A DNA stretch of 64,000 bases from Rhizodiscina lignyota (Eukaryota; Ascomycota; Dothideomycetes; Aulographales; Rhizodiscinaceae). Position 1 is the first letter of the stretch, and each line of letters starts with the position of its first letter. Of the stretch, positions 1-12,709 are shown in pieces. Both the position numbers and the translations under genes were made by a program. The notes below the pieces were generated by a model that saw nothing but the letters and a program-made list of their open reading frames with translations, did not search any database and had not been told where the DNA came from. The stretch lies in assembly GCA_010015805.1 (NCBI GenBank), contig ML978129.1:806001-870000 (forward strand), read 5' to 3'.

Positions 1-1680
1 CTCAGAACTGACCAATGCACTGAATGGAACTGGCCTTGAGTCGCCAGTGCCAGCTTTCGGGAAATATGGGGATTCTAGTGATTTTGATATTTCCTCAACC
101 GGAATCGTCTTTGTTGCGAAAGATCCGAAACTTCAACCAGCAACCAACACCAAGTCAAACGTCTATCTGATGACCCTTCACGGGTTTGACGGAACACAAA
201 GTTTGCCCAAGCCATACAAGGTCTCAGTCAACGGCTATGAAGGGGCCAGCTCATCGCCAGTGTTCTCTGGAGATGGCGGCAAGGTAGCCTTCCTGCAGAT
301 GACACAGAATGGCTACGAATCCGATCGAAGGGAGATCTTCACCATCCCGGATGTACGTCGACCGGCTTTTATCAATCACCTTATTGGCTTTCCGGAGCTG
401 AAGATGATATGGGACGTCAACCCGGCAAGTCTGTCGTGGAGCTTGGATGGGAAGAAATTGTTCGTCCTTGGAGAACAGAAGGGAATTAATTGTCTCTGGA
501 CAATGTCCGCGGATTACCTACATCTCAGCTCCGTACCAGCGAAGATCTTCGATGTGGACGGTGTACTCGGTATGTACTGTGAGCCTCGGGACTATGGAAT
601 TTAAATCAGCCTGAGTAGTAAGTCATCAGGTTTATATAGAGGCTAATCAGGTTCTCAGGATTTCAACAACTGGATTCTGGTGAAGTTTTCGTTTCCGGGA
701 GCAACTTCGTCGACAATTCAACCTATTATCGACTGGTTCCGAAAACGGCTTCATCATACTCTCATCACCTCATTTCCTCCAATGCAAGAGAGGGCTCCTT
801 GTTTGGTCTATCTCGCAGTCAAGTTGAGGAGATCTGGTTCGATGGTGCGGAGCAAGAAGTGCACGCGTGGGTTCTAAAACCGTCGACGTTCCGCAAAGGC
901 CAGAGATATCCACTTGCCTACTGCATCCATGGTGGACCTCAAGGAGCTTGGGGCGATGAATGGGGTACACGCTGGAATGCTGCCGTCTTTGCTGAGCAGG
1001 GTTATGTCGTCGTCATGCCCAATCCAACCGGCAGTACAGGATACGGCCAGCGTTTCTGTGACGCCATTCAGAATCAGTGGGGCGGGTTGCCGTACGAAGA
1101 TCTCGTCAAAGGATTCGAGTATATCGAGCAGAATCTGGACTATGTCGACACATCCAGATCGGTGGCTCTCGGCGCTTCCTACGGTGGCTACATGATAAAC
1201 TGGATCCAAGGCCAGCCACTCGGTCGCAAGTTCAAGGCGCTTGTTTGCCACGACGGCGTCTTCAGTATGGCAGGGCAGATGGCATCGGAAGAACTGTACT
1301 TCCCCGAACACGAGTTCGGTGGCAAATTCTGGGACAATCCAAAGGGCTGGCTCAAGTGGGATCCTTCAAGGTATACGCGCAACTGGGACACTCCGCAGTT
1401 GGTCATCCACAGCGCGAACGACTATCGTTTGACGATATCGGAGGGACTTGCGGCGTTCAATGTCTTGCAGGATCGGGGGATTGAGAGCCGGTTTTTAACG
1501 TTTTCGAACGAAGATCACTGGGTTATCCAGCCGGAGAGTTCCTTGCTGTGGCATACCGTCGTTCTTGATTTCATCAACAAGCACGTTGGATTACCCCTCT
1601 ACAGCGAGCAGAGCAAGCGAGCTAAGCGGACATTGGAGGAGGCACAAATCTTAGACCCTTCTGTGTCCCAAGAAGAGTAG
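1..1680 (+). CDS. Dipeptidyl peptidase V (S9 family), 5' truncated by window edge
   Basis: Spliced as <2..569 and 659..1680, giving 529 visible residues. The open frame runs off the left edge, so roughly the first quarter of the usual ~720-residue protein is missing. The intron at 570-658 starts GTATGT and joins in phase 1, restoring a continuous beta-propeller/hydrolase sequence. The C-terminal alpha/beta-hydrolase shows the nucleophile elbow GASYGGYM (Ser codon 1177), the acid in HSANDYR (Asp codon 1420) and the histidine in NEDHW (His codon 1516), so the triad is complete. Family members are secreted serine exopeptidases that remove N-terminal dipeptides and serve extracellular protein use; the signal peptide would lie outside the window. 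The small ORFs on both strands inside it are shadows. Confidence 0.93.
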
Positions 1681-3714
1681 GATCTTTCCTTGGTTATGTT
1701 TCGCATTGAGCTCTCTTCCGTCTCTAGCAAGCAGGAATTAATCACGGAGTCTTCGGCAGCCGACAAAAAGCACAATCTCCATTGTTGTATTAGTCTTTCG
1801 GTATTCTGTATATATGAGGTAGTCCAATTCCAGTACGAAGAACATCGTTTCTGGCGAACGAAAATCTACAGGGCCACGATAATGCAGTTACCTTCAGCAC
1901 TTCTAAGAAGCTTCAGTGCATCGGTAAGTAGCTTGTCAAGCCCCGCGTTAGAAGGTTTGCTTCTCATTATCGCGGAAAAGAGACGCCGTTGCAGATCTCA
2001 TACGCTCACAAGAAACTAGCTCTTTCCTACTTCTAATCCTTGATTTTGTTTGATCCGTGGCTCTTCCCAACATGCTCCATAACTTCATCGGGAAGACGGA
2101 GAACCGACAACACCGTGCACCGATCCATCATCGAATCATCTGCAGCATCTTTTTGAGTTTGATGTTTTCGGTTCATGTATGATGGATCCAGGCCACGAAG
2201 AGGCTTCATCTTCTCATTGCTTCCATAGCAAAGGTGTCGCGATATTCACGCAGCAAACGCTCCGTAGTGACCTCAGCTTACCAATGCTAAGTGCATTTTT
2301 ATAGGTGCAAGGAATTGCTCGGCTCGGCGCGCTCGTCAGCATTTCCCCATTTCCAGCGATTTCGCTCGCCATTCTTTCCAATTTCTGACGTGCGTCCAAT
2401 CTTTGAAATCTGCAGTCTGCATGTCTCTGAACAAGCGATGAAGGCTGATAGGTACGATGGTACGTCCGACTTGGAACAAAGCAAAGTCCATTCCTTCTGC
2501 ACGACTGACGTGTGGCGGCTCGATGTCTTATGCAACGGTCGCTCTTTGTGCAGCGGAGCCTTCTGCTGCAGCTCGCTAAATCACGTTTTCAGCCAATGTG
2601 TGCGACAAACGGACACACCATCTGAGAGGCTGAATAACGCTTCCACGTTGCCTATTGCTCGACTCAAGCGAACCCCCACAGTACCAGACCCTAGGCAACG
2701 GGTCGAGCTCAGCCTTACCTTGTCACATTGAGCTGGCCGGATCTGCCTATTGGATGTCTCACACGAAATGCAACGTCCTCGCGGCCGCTGGGTCCCGCCT
2801 CTCGTCGATCCGACAGCTGAAGCGAAGGCGTGCAGACCGCCCTCTAGCCTTTTCTCGCAGTCGCTGGTGGCTAAAATCAATCACATATGTACCGTGTACT
2901 TCGTCCTTCGACTTTGGACCCCAAGACTCTTGGAAGCTCCCGTTCTCAAATTGATTCCGCATTCTGACTACATAGCAGCGACTAACTACTACCGAAGGGC
3001 CGTCTGACATGAAGCCTGCAACTAGCAACAAAGGACACCCTTTCTGGAAACAAGCTCGATATCAAGCATATCTTACCACTTGCCGCGTTGGTGCCCTTAA
3101 AATACCCGTAACGAGCTCCATGGACATATCAACGTGCTTACGTGTGTGGTCCTAGCGCCCTTCCATGTATCCAGTACACAGTGGTGAAGAAAGGGACCCT
3201 TTCCCATGTCCATGTGATTTGCGAATCAGATTCGATCGCATTCCAAGAACACAGCCACGCGATTGGCCTGGGCCTGCTAAGTTCGAGGGATCAGTGGTGA
3301 CTCGACCTGCTTTCTCACAGCGTCAGTTTCACAGGGTGTCAGCAGCCGTAATTGGTTTTTCTCTGAAGGCAGCCAGTGAACCCCGTCGAGCATTTGTATG
3401 CGCATGTCTACAGCTAGCTGATGGAGCTCTGGTCCAGCCCCTCATTGAACAGCAAGCTTTAAAGGCCAGGTCACGCTCGTCCCGTGAACGCCTAAACACG
3501 GAAATCCTCTCTTCAGTGTCGGTGTGTCGGCGGCCCGTGGGTGCGATTTGGAAACAGCACACTTTCCATATCTGTGCTATATCACCACTTTCGCTGTCGC
3601 TCGCCGTTGTCGCTGCTGTCGTAGGTGTTGAGCGTGTGACTTCTTCTTTTTGTTTGTTCTCGATCCGCGACGCATCTTCCTCTTTTCGAAATCTCAACGC
3701 GCATCGGTGACAGG
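1681..3714. other. Intergenic stretch, no supported gene
   Basis: About 2 kb between the peptidase and the flavin monooxygenase. It should hold the peptidase 3' UTR and, towards 3,590-3,700, a pyrimidine-rich TCGCTGTCGC-type tract typical of a fungal promoter/5' UTR. Open frames up to 181 codons exist but none reads like a protein family I know, and none shows a coherent exon structure. Confidence 0.5.
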
Positions 3715-5814
3715 ATGTCAGCCCCAGCAACTCTCACCAGGAAGGGTTCCAACCCAATGCGGCGTGCCATCAACATGCCGCAAAATTTCCTGAATTTCCT
3801 CGCGTCTCTAGTATCCTCGTCGCCCACTTCGCCAGTGGATCAGAAGCTCGCCAAAATAAACACCGAGCTGGAAAAGCCGAATTACCAGCGCACACCTGCG
3901 TTTCCGATCCATAAATTGCCCGGTGGCCTGCCAAAAGCAAACGTCCCTGAAGATGTCGATGTCAATGCTGTCGCACAAATTGCATTGGACTTAGTGAAGT
4001 CGATGAAGCCGGATGATCTGATCGAAGATGCTCTCTGGAGAGATCTTTGGGCCATGACTGGCACGTCGAGGACGTTCCACTCCAACAAATCAATATCCGC
4101 TGCCTGGACGGAAACCGCTCGTGAACATCAACCTCACGACTTCAAGGTCCCTCCTGGTGGCGCGATGGTAATGCGTCCCGGTCCTGGGGTCTCGTGGGTC
4201 CAGGTCAAATATGCCTATCGCACGTCGGGTCGTCCAATGTTCACTGGCAAAGGCATTATCCGTGTGGTGCCAGACAGTGAAGGGAAATGGAGGATATGGC
4301 TCCTCATCTCGATGCTCGATCAGATACCTGGATTCCCATCCCCAGACATCATGGCCGCTCGCGTACTTCCCGGCCACAACTCGCGTCCCTCCACTCCTCC
4401 CAGTGCTTCTCCTACAGGCTCCGGACCTCTCTTCACTTCACACTCCAGCGTTGAAGCCCCGCCCACGCCGACATCCATGAAATCCTTCAGTGATGTTGAT
4501 TATGACTGCGTCATTATCGGCGGCGGAATGTCCGGTCTTTGTTTGGCAGGCCATCTGCAAGCGCTGAAAGTCCGCTACGTCATCCTGGACAAAACAAGCA
4601 AGGTTGGAGGAAACTGGACCGAGCGCTACGACTCCGTCCAAATTCACACCAGTAGAGGGTACGGCCAGTTCCCGTTCGGTACGATCTGGGGTCCGGAGTA
4701 CCCATACCACCTGAAAACATCCCATCTTGCGGATGGCTACAATCGATACGTCAAGGAGAACGATATCAATATGATGCTGAGTACCACAGCAGAGAAGACG
4801 TGGTTCGATGAGATCAACAAGGTCTGGACGCTACAGCTTTCGACAGGCGGAAACGTGATCTACATGCGTTCGCGACATATTGTGATGGCGCTTGGAGCTG
4901 GTGGCCAGATCCCCAAAATGCCAAATTACCCAGGTAAAGACTCGTTCAAGGGTACTATCCTGCATTCCAAGGACTACAGGAGTGCGAAGGTCTGGGAAGG
5001 AAAGCGCGGCATCGTCATCGGCTCCGCGAACACTGCCCACGACATCACGAATGACATGCTTGAGGCTGGTTGTTCGTCCGTGACGATGATCCAGAGAGGT
5101 GCGACGCCCGTGCTGCCGGTGGAGTGCTGGAGCGGTATCTACGACAAAGTGTATAAAGATGATGTCCCTGTTTCAGTTAGCGATTCCATGATGATTCCGA
5201 TGCCGACGGTCCTGCAGAGGGCAATGAGTATGATGGCTATCACGAAGTATGCCAATGAGCACAAGGACTTCTATGATGGACTCGAGAAGCAGGGCTTCAA
5301 GGTGGACCGTTATATGGATCTCTACCACTGTTTATATGAGAGATTTGGCGGCCACTATATCGAAGTCGGTACCAGCAAGAAGATCATCGAGGGCAAGATA
5401 AAGGTGAAGAGCGACTCTTCCATCTCCAGCTTCACAGAAAATGGATTGTTATTCGCAGATGGGACGACGCTGGATGCAGATGTCATTGTCTTCGCTACTG
5501 GCTTCGAAGGTAATATGCGTGAGGCAGCTGAGGAGATCGTCGGAAAGGAGATTGGCGAGAAGCTGGACGACTGGTGGGGCGTCGACAAGGAGGGAGAGCT
5601 GAGAGGAGCATGGAGACCTATGGCTCGTAAGTCTTGAAACATCCCCATGAATGCGTCACACCTGGATTTCGTTAACAGTTAGTTTCCAGAGCCGAATATT
5701 TGGTTCACCGGTGGCAATCTGGGCCTTGCGAGGTTCTATGCGCGCTATCTTGCCATGCAGATCAAGGCTGATGTTGAGGGCATTCCGCTCAAGGTGTACA
5801 AAGGTGATCCATGA
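3715..5814 (+). CDS. FAD-dependent monooxygenase with N-terminal NTF2-like domain
   Basis: Exons 3715..5626 and 5690..5814 give 678 residues; without splicing the frame stops at 5,637. Residues ~95-205 resemble an NTF2/SnoaL-like domain. The FAD Rossmann motif VIIGGGMSGLCLAG lies near residue 265. The flavin-monooxygenase signature FKGTILHSKDY is near residue 412. The NADPH site near residue 431 reads GIVIGSANTAHD, the variant seen in this fungal subfamily instead of strict GxGxxG. The second exon supplies the usual C-terminal IWFTGGNLGLARFY segment. The family oxygenates nucleophilic or keto substrates with NADPH and O2; the substrate cannot be told from sequence. No signal peptide is visible, so it is probably cytosolic. 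Its neighbours are not an obvious pathway. Confidence 0.9.
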
Positions 5815-8344
5815 TCCAATCCCTGGGTCTTGTCTATATCTGGGTCCGCAGAGTTTTTGGAGTTTGAATGGTCCTTCCGAAGAATCCAAGCTGAAATCCG
5901 CCTTCAATGGCGCGGGTGGTGTTCATCTTGTCGGGTGTTTTGGGATATCCGTGAGCGTGGGCGTACAAGCGAGTTGGACTTCCTGGGTTTCGAATGTCTA
6001 TAACGCTGGATATGAAAATGAATGAAAACGCATATGAGCTCCACGACTGTTCGAAGAATTGCTCTTCTAGAAAGCAATGAAAAAGCGAAGGTGAATGCTG
6101 ATTTGAGTGGAACGACAAATAGATGACTGCTGCTTGGCCGGAATTAGTGAGAGTTCAGATGAAAGAATATTGACTGAGATTCCCATAACACCAATGCCTT
6201 GGACGTCCCCAATGGATCCAGAACATTAGTTTAGGAGAAAGAGCGTGAGGGACAGAGGTTTGCCGTGCGACTGATTTTGCGGTTCTTGTGTACTCCGTAT
6301 ATATGCACGTCCACGGCTCCCCACACGTTCACCGCCGCTATTTCTCTCTTCCCTTGCGGTCGCCGACGATGGCAGTGCCAGCAACGTTGCACTGCAGTTC
6401 CAGGAACTTCAAGAGGAATAGTCACGTTCGGTCATTCTTACGCTTTGCACGACATCGAGGGAACTGTCATTGCGATGAGAGATTTGTCGCGATCCTGAAC
6501 TACATGCTTCATTGCTTCGGCTTGAAGAGACAAAGGACTAAGAGGAACCGGACGCAGCGAACCCTCAAGACAATCAATTCTTTCTTTACAAAAGACATCG
6601 AGGATATGCGATACTTCATATCATCTTCTTCGTTCAATAGAATCTTTCAATGTATCCATATGCTGACTGCGGAGCCGGCCGGACTAGATACAGATGTCGC
6701 ATTCTTCTGCGACCACCGACACAGGATCTTCGACCCTTTACGGAGTAGAACCAGGGTAAAGATGTATCTCTTAGTCATTTCTCCTCTTCTAAGCCTCTTC
6801 CCATATGATATGGTGTCGCGTTCATGATCCTTCTAAAGTATCGATTTCACCGTTCCTTCCATCGCGCAGTTGAACAGAACTTGAACTGGTGGCTGCGATT
6901 GTTCTCACATTCCCTTCGCATGGACCAGAGCAATCGCCTCCGTGGGGATGATATACCTGATAATACTTACTGTCGTGTCTGGCGCTGTAATACTTCGCCG
7001 GCTACAGTGCCACTCGACTCTGCAGATCCGACCGGAACTCTTCCACTCGAGGATGACGAGAACGTTGCCTACAACTTCGAAGCTAATGAATAGCGTTAAT
7101 GTATAGCCTCTTCGTATAACCGAACAGAGGCTCCCTGGGCAAGCGGCCTACGTAGGCATTCAACTCGCACAAGCTCAGCGTCCGTTTCATTGCTCTGAAC
7201 ATAACACAGCGATGGGTTTTGTGACTAAAGGTAGACTTTTTATTACTGTCAAAATATGGGAATTCTCGAGCGACACCAACTTTGCGGATTCAACCTCCTG
7301 TCGTACGTGGGGTTTTGTAGCAGATGATACGAGATCCCGTTGCTGTGACTAGCGGGTATGCAAATTGGGCTAATGCTTGTGAGCGATCATCTCAAAAGCA
7401 CTTCAATTCTTTCCAAGCAGATTATTAACAACTAAATAGGTACTGCGTGTTCTTCAAGAAAAAGTTCGATCGCAAATCCCCTGGACGCAACTACTCGGTC
7501 TCCGGATTTGCTCTCGTGTGCCCACCAACCGCGGAAATACCCTGGCTTTCCAGGCTATCATCGGCGTTGAACTCGTTGCTTCTTTCGTTATGGGCGAAGT
7601 ATACATCTACCCTAAATGGAGACGCTGGAAGGAACGGCCACTGCCACCTGCGTAACAGTCTGCCGACTGTACGAGAAAACTTCGATACTACTTGGACATC
7701 TTCGACGTCCGGTAGCGCTCCAGCTCCCAGACCACGCTTGCCAGAGCTATAGCCTCAGCGTCGTCTAACAGCTGCCGAGCATCGAGTCAACACATCGCAT
7801 ATTCGGCTGAGCTGGCTGGTTAACAAGGAGATCCATTCGGACACTTCAGCGAGCAGCCTGCAGATCATTTGCAGGGATCAAACTATAACGCCAGAGTAAC
7901 GAGTGTCGATTCTGGAGACGATGCGGGGATATGCATTTACATGAGTAGGATACAGCTGTACATGTGCGGGGAAATCCTCCGGCTAAAAGGCCTCAACCCC
8001 GAATGATAATGGCGAATTGAATATCCAGCTGCTGGTGAATACTGACTGGCGAAGCCCTGGAATACCGGGGCTTTACATACCGTACCAAGCTTTTGTTTAT
8101 GCAGCTAGCTCCCCAGTCGACCTCACGCCCTGTTAAAACGAAGCAAGCTGCAGCAATATCTCGAAAGCGAAAGTTGACTGACTCTTGCTTGCTCATGAGT
8201 GTCTATCAAAATGAACGCCCGGTTAATTCGAAATGGTTCTCCGGATAATTTCGGCGGATTCAAAGATCCCTTGATATTTCTATATCACATCCACGCACGC
8301 GCAAAGGAGAGAAGAGCGTATCAGAACTACGCCATCCAGTCAAT
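5815..8344. other. Intergenic stretch with a possible decayed coding patch
   Basis: About 2.5 kb without a supported gene. ORFs at 6824-7093 and 7447-7752 (+) are short and unrecognised. At about 7,441-7,655 two adjacent forward frames both read like protein (segments such as FFKKKFDRKSPGRNYSVSG, then AFQAIIGVELVASFVMGEVY), which suggests the remains of a membrane-protein C-terminus. I cannot name the family. The last ~60 bases before 8,345 are the sugar-porter leader. Confidence 0.35.
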
Positions 8345-10382
8345 ATGGCACCAAACGTCCTGAAGTCGAACCCGCCGGAACAGGTCCAGGTTGCTCAGGA
8401 AGAAGCGCCAAAGCTTCGCCATGTGACTTGGTACAAGGATCCGGGGTTGCGAAAGTTGTATGCATGCTGCATTGTGGTGTGCATGTCTTCTGCGACAACG
8501 GGCTATGATGGTGATTGAATACTATCTTCCTTGAGAATAGAGAAGCTGAGAAAACGCTTAGGTTCCATGTTGAATGGTCTGCAAATCCTTCCTGTCTGGC
8601 AGGACTACTTTCAGCACCCACACGGTTCCTTGCTGGGTCTCTTTGGTTCGATTTATAGTATTGGCAATCTCGCTGGCCTGCCATTTGCGTAAGGACTGCT
8701 GGCATATCTTCTCCTAGACACTGCTGAACTTCTCCGTAGACCGTATATTGCAGATCGTTACGGTCGAAAGCTGGCGATTGCCATCGGATGCTGTATTCTG
8801 TTTGTTGGCTGTGCTGTGCAGGGTGCTTCCCATAACTTCAAAAGTATATCATCTTCCTTTGTCATATATGACCTTGCTGACCTTCGTCCGACAGTGTTTA
8901 TCGCCGCTCGCTTCTTCGTCGGACTTGGTTGCAGTATCTCTCAGGGCGCTGCTCCCTTGCTTATCACGGAAATCTGCCATCCACAACATAGAGGTCGAGT
9001 GACAGCAGCGTACAATACCCTTTGGTACTTTGGCGCCATCATCGCTACGTGGACAACGTTTGGCACGTTCAAGATCAACAACAACTGGTGCTGGCGCATT
9101 CCTTCTATCCTCCAGGCCGCGCCGTCGCTTTTCCAGATCATCTTCCTGTACTTCGTTCCGGAGTCTCCCCGCTGGCTCCTCTCAAAGGACCGAGATCAGG
9201 ATGCTTTAAACATGCTAGCAAAATATCATGCCAGCGGAGACATGAATGACGCGACAGTTCAGTTCGAATTCCACGAGATTCGAGAGACTCTTCACTTAGA
9301 AAAGAGACATAAGAAACAGAGCTCCTACCTCGACTTCTTACGCACCAAAGGCAACCGACGTCGTCTCCTCACACTTCTCAGTTTAGGCCTGTTCTCACAG
9401 TGGAGCGGAAACGGTCTGACAGGATATTACTTCGCGATTGTGATGGATGGCATTGGAATAACGGACAAGGACACTCAGTTCATCCTCAGTGGCTGCCTCA
9501 ATATCAAGAGCGTGAGTATACGATACATCTGTACTGTACGGAGTATTTCCGAAGCCCACTGGCTAAAAACGATCCAGTTGATTGTAGCACTCCTGGTCGC
9601 TACACTCGTCGACAGAGTCGGTCGTCGTCCACTATTCATCACTGCGACTGCTGGTTCGTACCTCTCATTAAACGATCTATGTGGTAGAGCAGTCTGTTAA
9701 CAGTTCATCAAGGCATGTTCGTTATATTCGTTCTCTGGACAGCTTGTTCCGGACTCTACGATACCGAGGGAAATAAAGCTGCGGGGAAAGCCGTGGTCGC
9801 CTTCGTCTTCCTGTTCGGCGTGATGTACAACTTCGCATGGAACGGACTCATGATGGCATATGCTGTTGAGATATTGCCATACAAGATTCGTGCTAAAGGC
9901 ATAATGCTTCTGAATCTCTTCGTTCAAGCAGCCTTGGTCTTTAATCAGTACGTTTTACTCCTCTCGCACGCACTGGGAGCCGACCGCTTACTCTTACACA
10001 ACAGGTATATCAATCCGATTGGACTAGCCAGCTTGCTACCTCATTGGCGGTTTTACGCCATATATTGCGTACGTCGATCGCCCCAATCCCGTGGATGAGC
10101 ACGAAAGTTAACATTGAGCAGGGATGGCTAGTATTTGAGCTCATTTTCGTTTATTTCTTTTATCTCGAGACACGGTCAGTGAAAAAGCCCAGATCCTCGG
10201 AATGGCGTTTGCACTAACATGTACGAAGTGGACCGACGCTCGAGGAGATAGCCAAGATCTTTGATGGCGATGAGGCGGAGGTGGCGCATATTGATCAAGA
10301 CATGGTGGACGAGAAAATCGGGGCCGTGCACGTGGAAGAGCTTCCTGCAGATGAAGCTCAGGTTCACGTTAAGCAGGCCTGA
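8345..10382 (+). CDS. MFS sugar porter (hexose/lactose-permease type)
   Basis: Nine exons: 8345..8510, 8562..8688, 8740..8843, 8895..9511, 9578..9653, 9713..9947, 10005..10068, 10122..10174 and 10229..10382, giving 531 residues. All introns are GT..AG of 51-66 nt and every junction restores the family sequence. Sugar-porter hallmarks are DRYGRK after helix 2, PESPRWLLSK before the central loop, and DRVGRRPLF in the second half. About 12 membrane helices are expected. The tail is acidic. The fourth intron uses GTGAGT and the fifth the weaker GTTCGT donor. Members import sugars at the plasma membrane by proton symport or facilitation; the exact sugar is not readable. It converges on the Zn2Cys6 regulator ending at 10,611, a common transporter/regulator pairing. 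Confidence 0.92.
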
Positions 10383-10610
10383 GGCGCAGGTTTACATGGA
10401 ATGAAGCTTCGAGGATGATCGATGAACGATTCGATGCATATCCGATAGAGCTGAGCAACTTCCGCACTACAGGAGTTAGATTAGCGAGGCTAGAGTTCGT
10501 GAGCGGCGATAGATACCCGGGTTCTCCTCGATGTTGAGTACTATTAAGTGGTTTGGCCACAAGGAAATCATAGATCGTAGATCTGTTACAGCACCATATA
10601 TTCCTTTTCC

Positions 10611-12139
10611 TTATAGCTTAAACCACGGCCAAGTTTCGGGACATTCAAAGGCTTGGATCCCTGATAGTCTCCCAGCGGCGGCAATCTGCGTTCTAAACCA
10701 GGACCTCTGCCTCGCATCCAATGGTTCGAGGTTCGAAGCAATGGCCAGCGGGAATATTGCAAGACTCACTACATCTAATCGGACCTGCTCGTTGGTGTGG
10801 AGAGTAATCGATTCTGCAGGGATCCACGGAGTAGAGTTTCTAACGTCACATGCTTTGAACTGTCGAATCAAGAAAGGAACAGTAGCTGTTAGCCCGTCGG
10901 CCATAGCCTTTATGTTGTGCATTAGGACCGGTTCCTCCAGCTCGTTTGCGATGTCGAGATGAGCAGATTCGTTTATCCTTAGTCGGGTTGTGTTGAGCAG
11001 TAACCTTGCGGCAAAGTATTGGCACCAAATTCCTGCGTATACCGGATGCTCATATATATAAACCACTGGGGAATACAAATGAGCTCCAGAGAAGAGCTGG
11101 GAATCCGTGATCGTATGTCGCCGGTAGGACCACGCGTTGGGGAATTCAGCTACCCAACCTTGCAAGGCCTCATCAATGTCTCTTGCATCACCGTTCAATT
11201 TCTCTATTCTCAAAGCCAGTTCATCAGATGAGACATTCCCGCTGTGCTCCTTCCGAAGGGCCACGGATACCTCACGGCGGAGGTTGGCAAGCCGCACGAT
11301 GATTGAATCATACTCAAGTTCCAGGCCTCGCTCGCCGAAATCAGCGCCATCCATCATCCATTCCGGAACTCCGGTGGTTCTTAAAAGAGCAGACCTGATC
11401 AAGCCTCGCCTAGTGTGCTTGATGATCTCCGTTGCAGGTCGACAATAGCTCAGACGTTCTTTCCAGATCTTCAACACCGCCGTTGCACCTTCATGATGCC
11501 GAAAGCTTTGCGTGGGCCGGTGCATCATGATCTCGTACCGGCTCAGGAAGAAAATAACAAGTAGGCACGTCTCGACATTTGCCTCGGCCAAAGTGGGAAT
11601 GGTGTCCTGCAAAGTACGTAATAGTTGGTGATATTTCGTAGAGGCTTCCGCGGCTGCCGGTGGGTACCTCTGCGTTCGAGAAAAGGTGGCCAGCGCCATG
11701 GACGACAGCGCAAGCTCCACGATTGGATCCGTGGCATTGTAGAGAACGGGTGAAGCACAGCCTGGAAGTGGCTTCGAGACGTTTGGTACGTCTGTCCGCG
11801 CATGCACGTGGCAACTTAGGTAGTAGGCAACAGCTCGTGCTTGGAGGTCGAAATGCAAACTCCGAATTAACCTCGCTGCTGTGGAAGACGAACGGGGCCC
11901 CCTTGGGCGTTTAGCTTTACCGCTTGCATAGCCGTTTTCGCTATGAATTTGGAAGTGCGGTTTGGTATTGGCGCGCTGTTCGTAGCAGATCCGTCCGGAC
12001 TTCGTACATCTCTTGCATATCGGTTTTGATTCATCGCACTGCGCTTGGGTCAGCCATCGTCAAACAAACGTGGGAAACTGGCTACTTTGATTCGTCGCGC
12101 CTTGCAAGTCTGGCATCCAGCACTTCGTGGATATGTCAT
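10611..12139 (-). CDS. Zn2Cys6 fungal-specific transcription factor
   Basis: Complement of exons 12139..12086 and 12038..10611, 493 residues. The 47-nt intron (12085-12039) splits the zinc cluster: exon 1 ends CQTCKARRIK and exon 2 begins CDESKPICKRC, rebuilding CX2CX6CX6CX2CX6C at residues 9-36. A basic linker follows, and the long C-terminal part reads as a fungal-specific regulatory domain (segments such as YYLSCHVHARTDVPN and EIMMHRPTQSFRHHEG). Start chosen at the ATG 12,139 just before the cluster; an in-frame ATG upstream at 12,232 would add 31 residues. Nuclear DNA-binding regulator. It converges with a sugar porter and diverges from a dehydrogenase, its most likely targets, though that is inference. 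Confidence 0.9.
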
Positions 12140-12493
12140 AGCTCTGCGTAGAGGATGTCGCGGAACGGGAAAGGTCTCGACGTTGTCGATTGCGGTCAAC
12201 GACTCTGAGCGGAAGGGTGGGAAGCTGCACAATCGTCCTCTAGCATGGCTGCTGGTTTTAACCTCTCGCGAGGATTTCTCCCAACGTGGACTAGTAGTAG
12301 CTTTAAACTAATTCGCCGAGGCACCCATAGTCTGTCTATTGGATCTTAACTCCGATCTCCGTTCAGCCCTTCAGAAGGGACGGAACGATGGCTCCAGTCA
12401 ACCTTCATGTTCCGACAGACTCGGTCTGATGATGCAGCCGATTCCATCCCAGATGCAAATGGCTCTGAAGAGTCAATGCGTTGAAACTCGAGG

Positions 12494-12505
12494 CGGTGGC
12501 ATCCG
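12494..12505. promoter_or_regulatory. Candidate Zn2Cys6 binding site, CGG-N6-CCG
   Basis: The sequence CGGTGGCATCCG is an inverted pair of CGG triplets with 6-bp spacing, the layout bound by Ppr1-type zinc-cluster dimers. It lies between the regulator and the dehydrogenase. Such a short motif can occur by chance. Confidence 0.3.
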
Positions 12506-12593
12506 CGTACGTCTCGCGAGAGTTTCGCCCAAAGCGGAAAACAATCTTTCCCACCGAAATATGCACCGTTGTGGAATGTGAAGGTAGGAGTAG

Positions 12594-12601
12594 TATATAA
12601 A
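12594..12601 (+). promoter_or_regulatory. TATA box of the SDR gene
   Basis: TATATAAA lies 109 bp upstream of the dehydrogenase ATG at 12,710 and is followed by a CT-rich leader, a normal spacing for a fungal TATA promoter. Confidence 0.5.
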
Positions 12602-12709
12602 TTCAATATCTTTCTTTCTTGGGATTCAAATTCATCAGATTCAGCTCATATCACACTCTATATTTCTACAGTCACATCATTCAAGTGTTGATCCTCTCCC
12701 ATCGGCGCC

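Larger units (their letters stand above)
12140..12709. promoter_or_regulatory. Shared divergent promoter of Zn2Cys6 regulator and SDR
   Basis: The 570-bp space separates the start codons of the regulator (minus) and the dehydrogenase (plus). It contains a TATA-like element and a symmetric CGG-N6-CCG site, listed separately. No gene is supported inside it. Confidence 0.45.

Noticed and set aside
3165-3710. 181-codon plus-strand ORF before the monooxygenase
   Set aside because: Low-complexity, Ser/Arg/Ala-rich, no motif; it lies in the CT-rich leader of the next gene.
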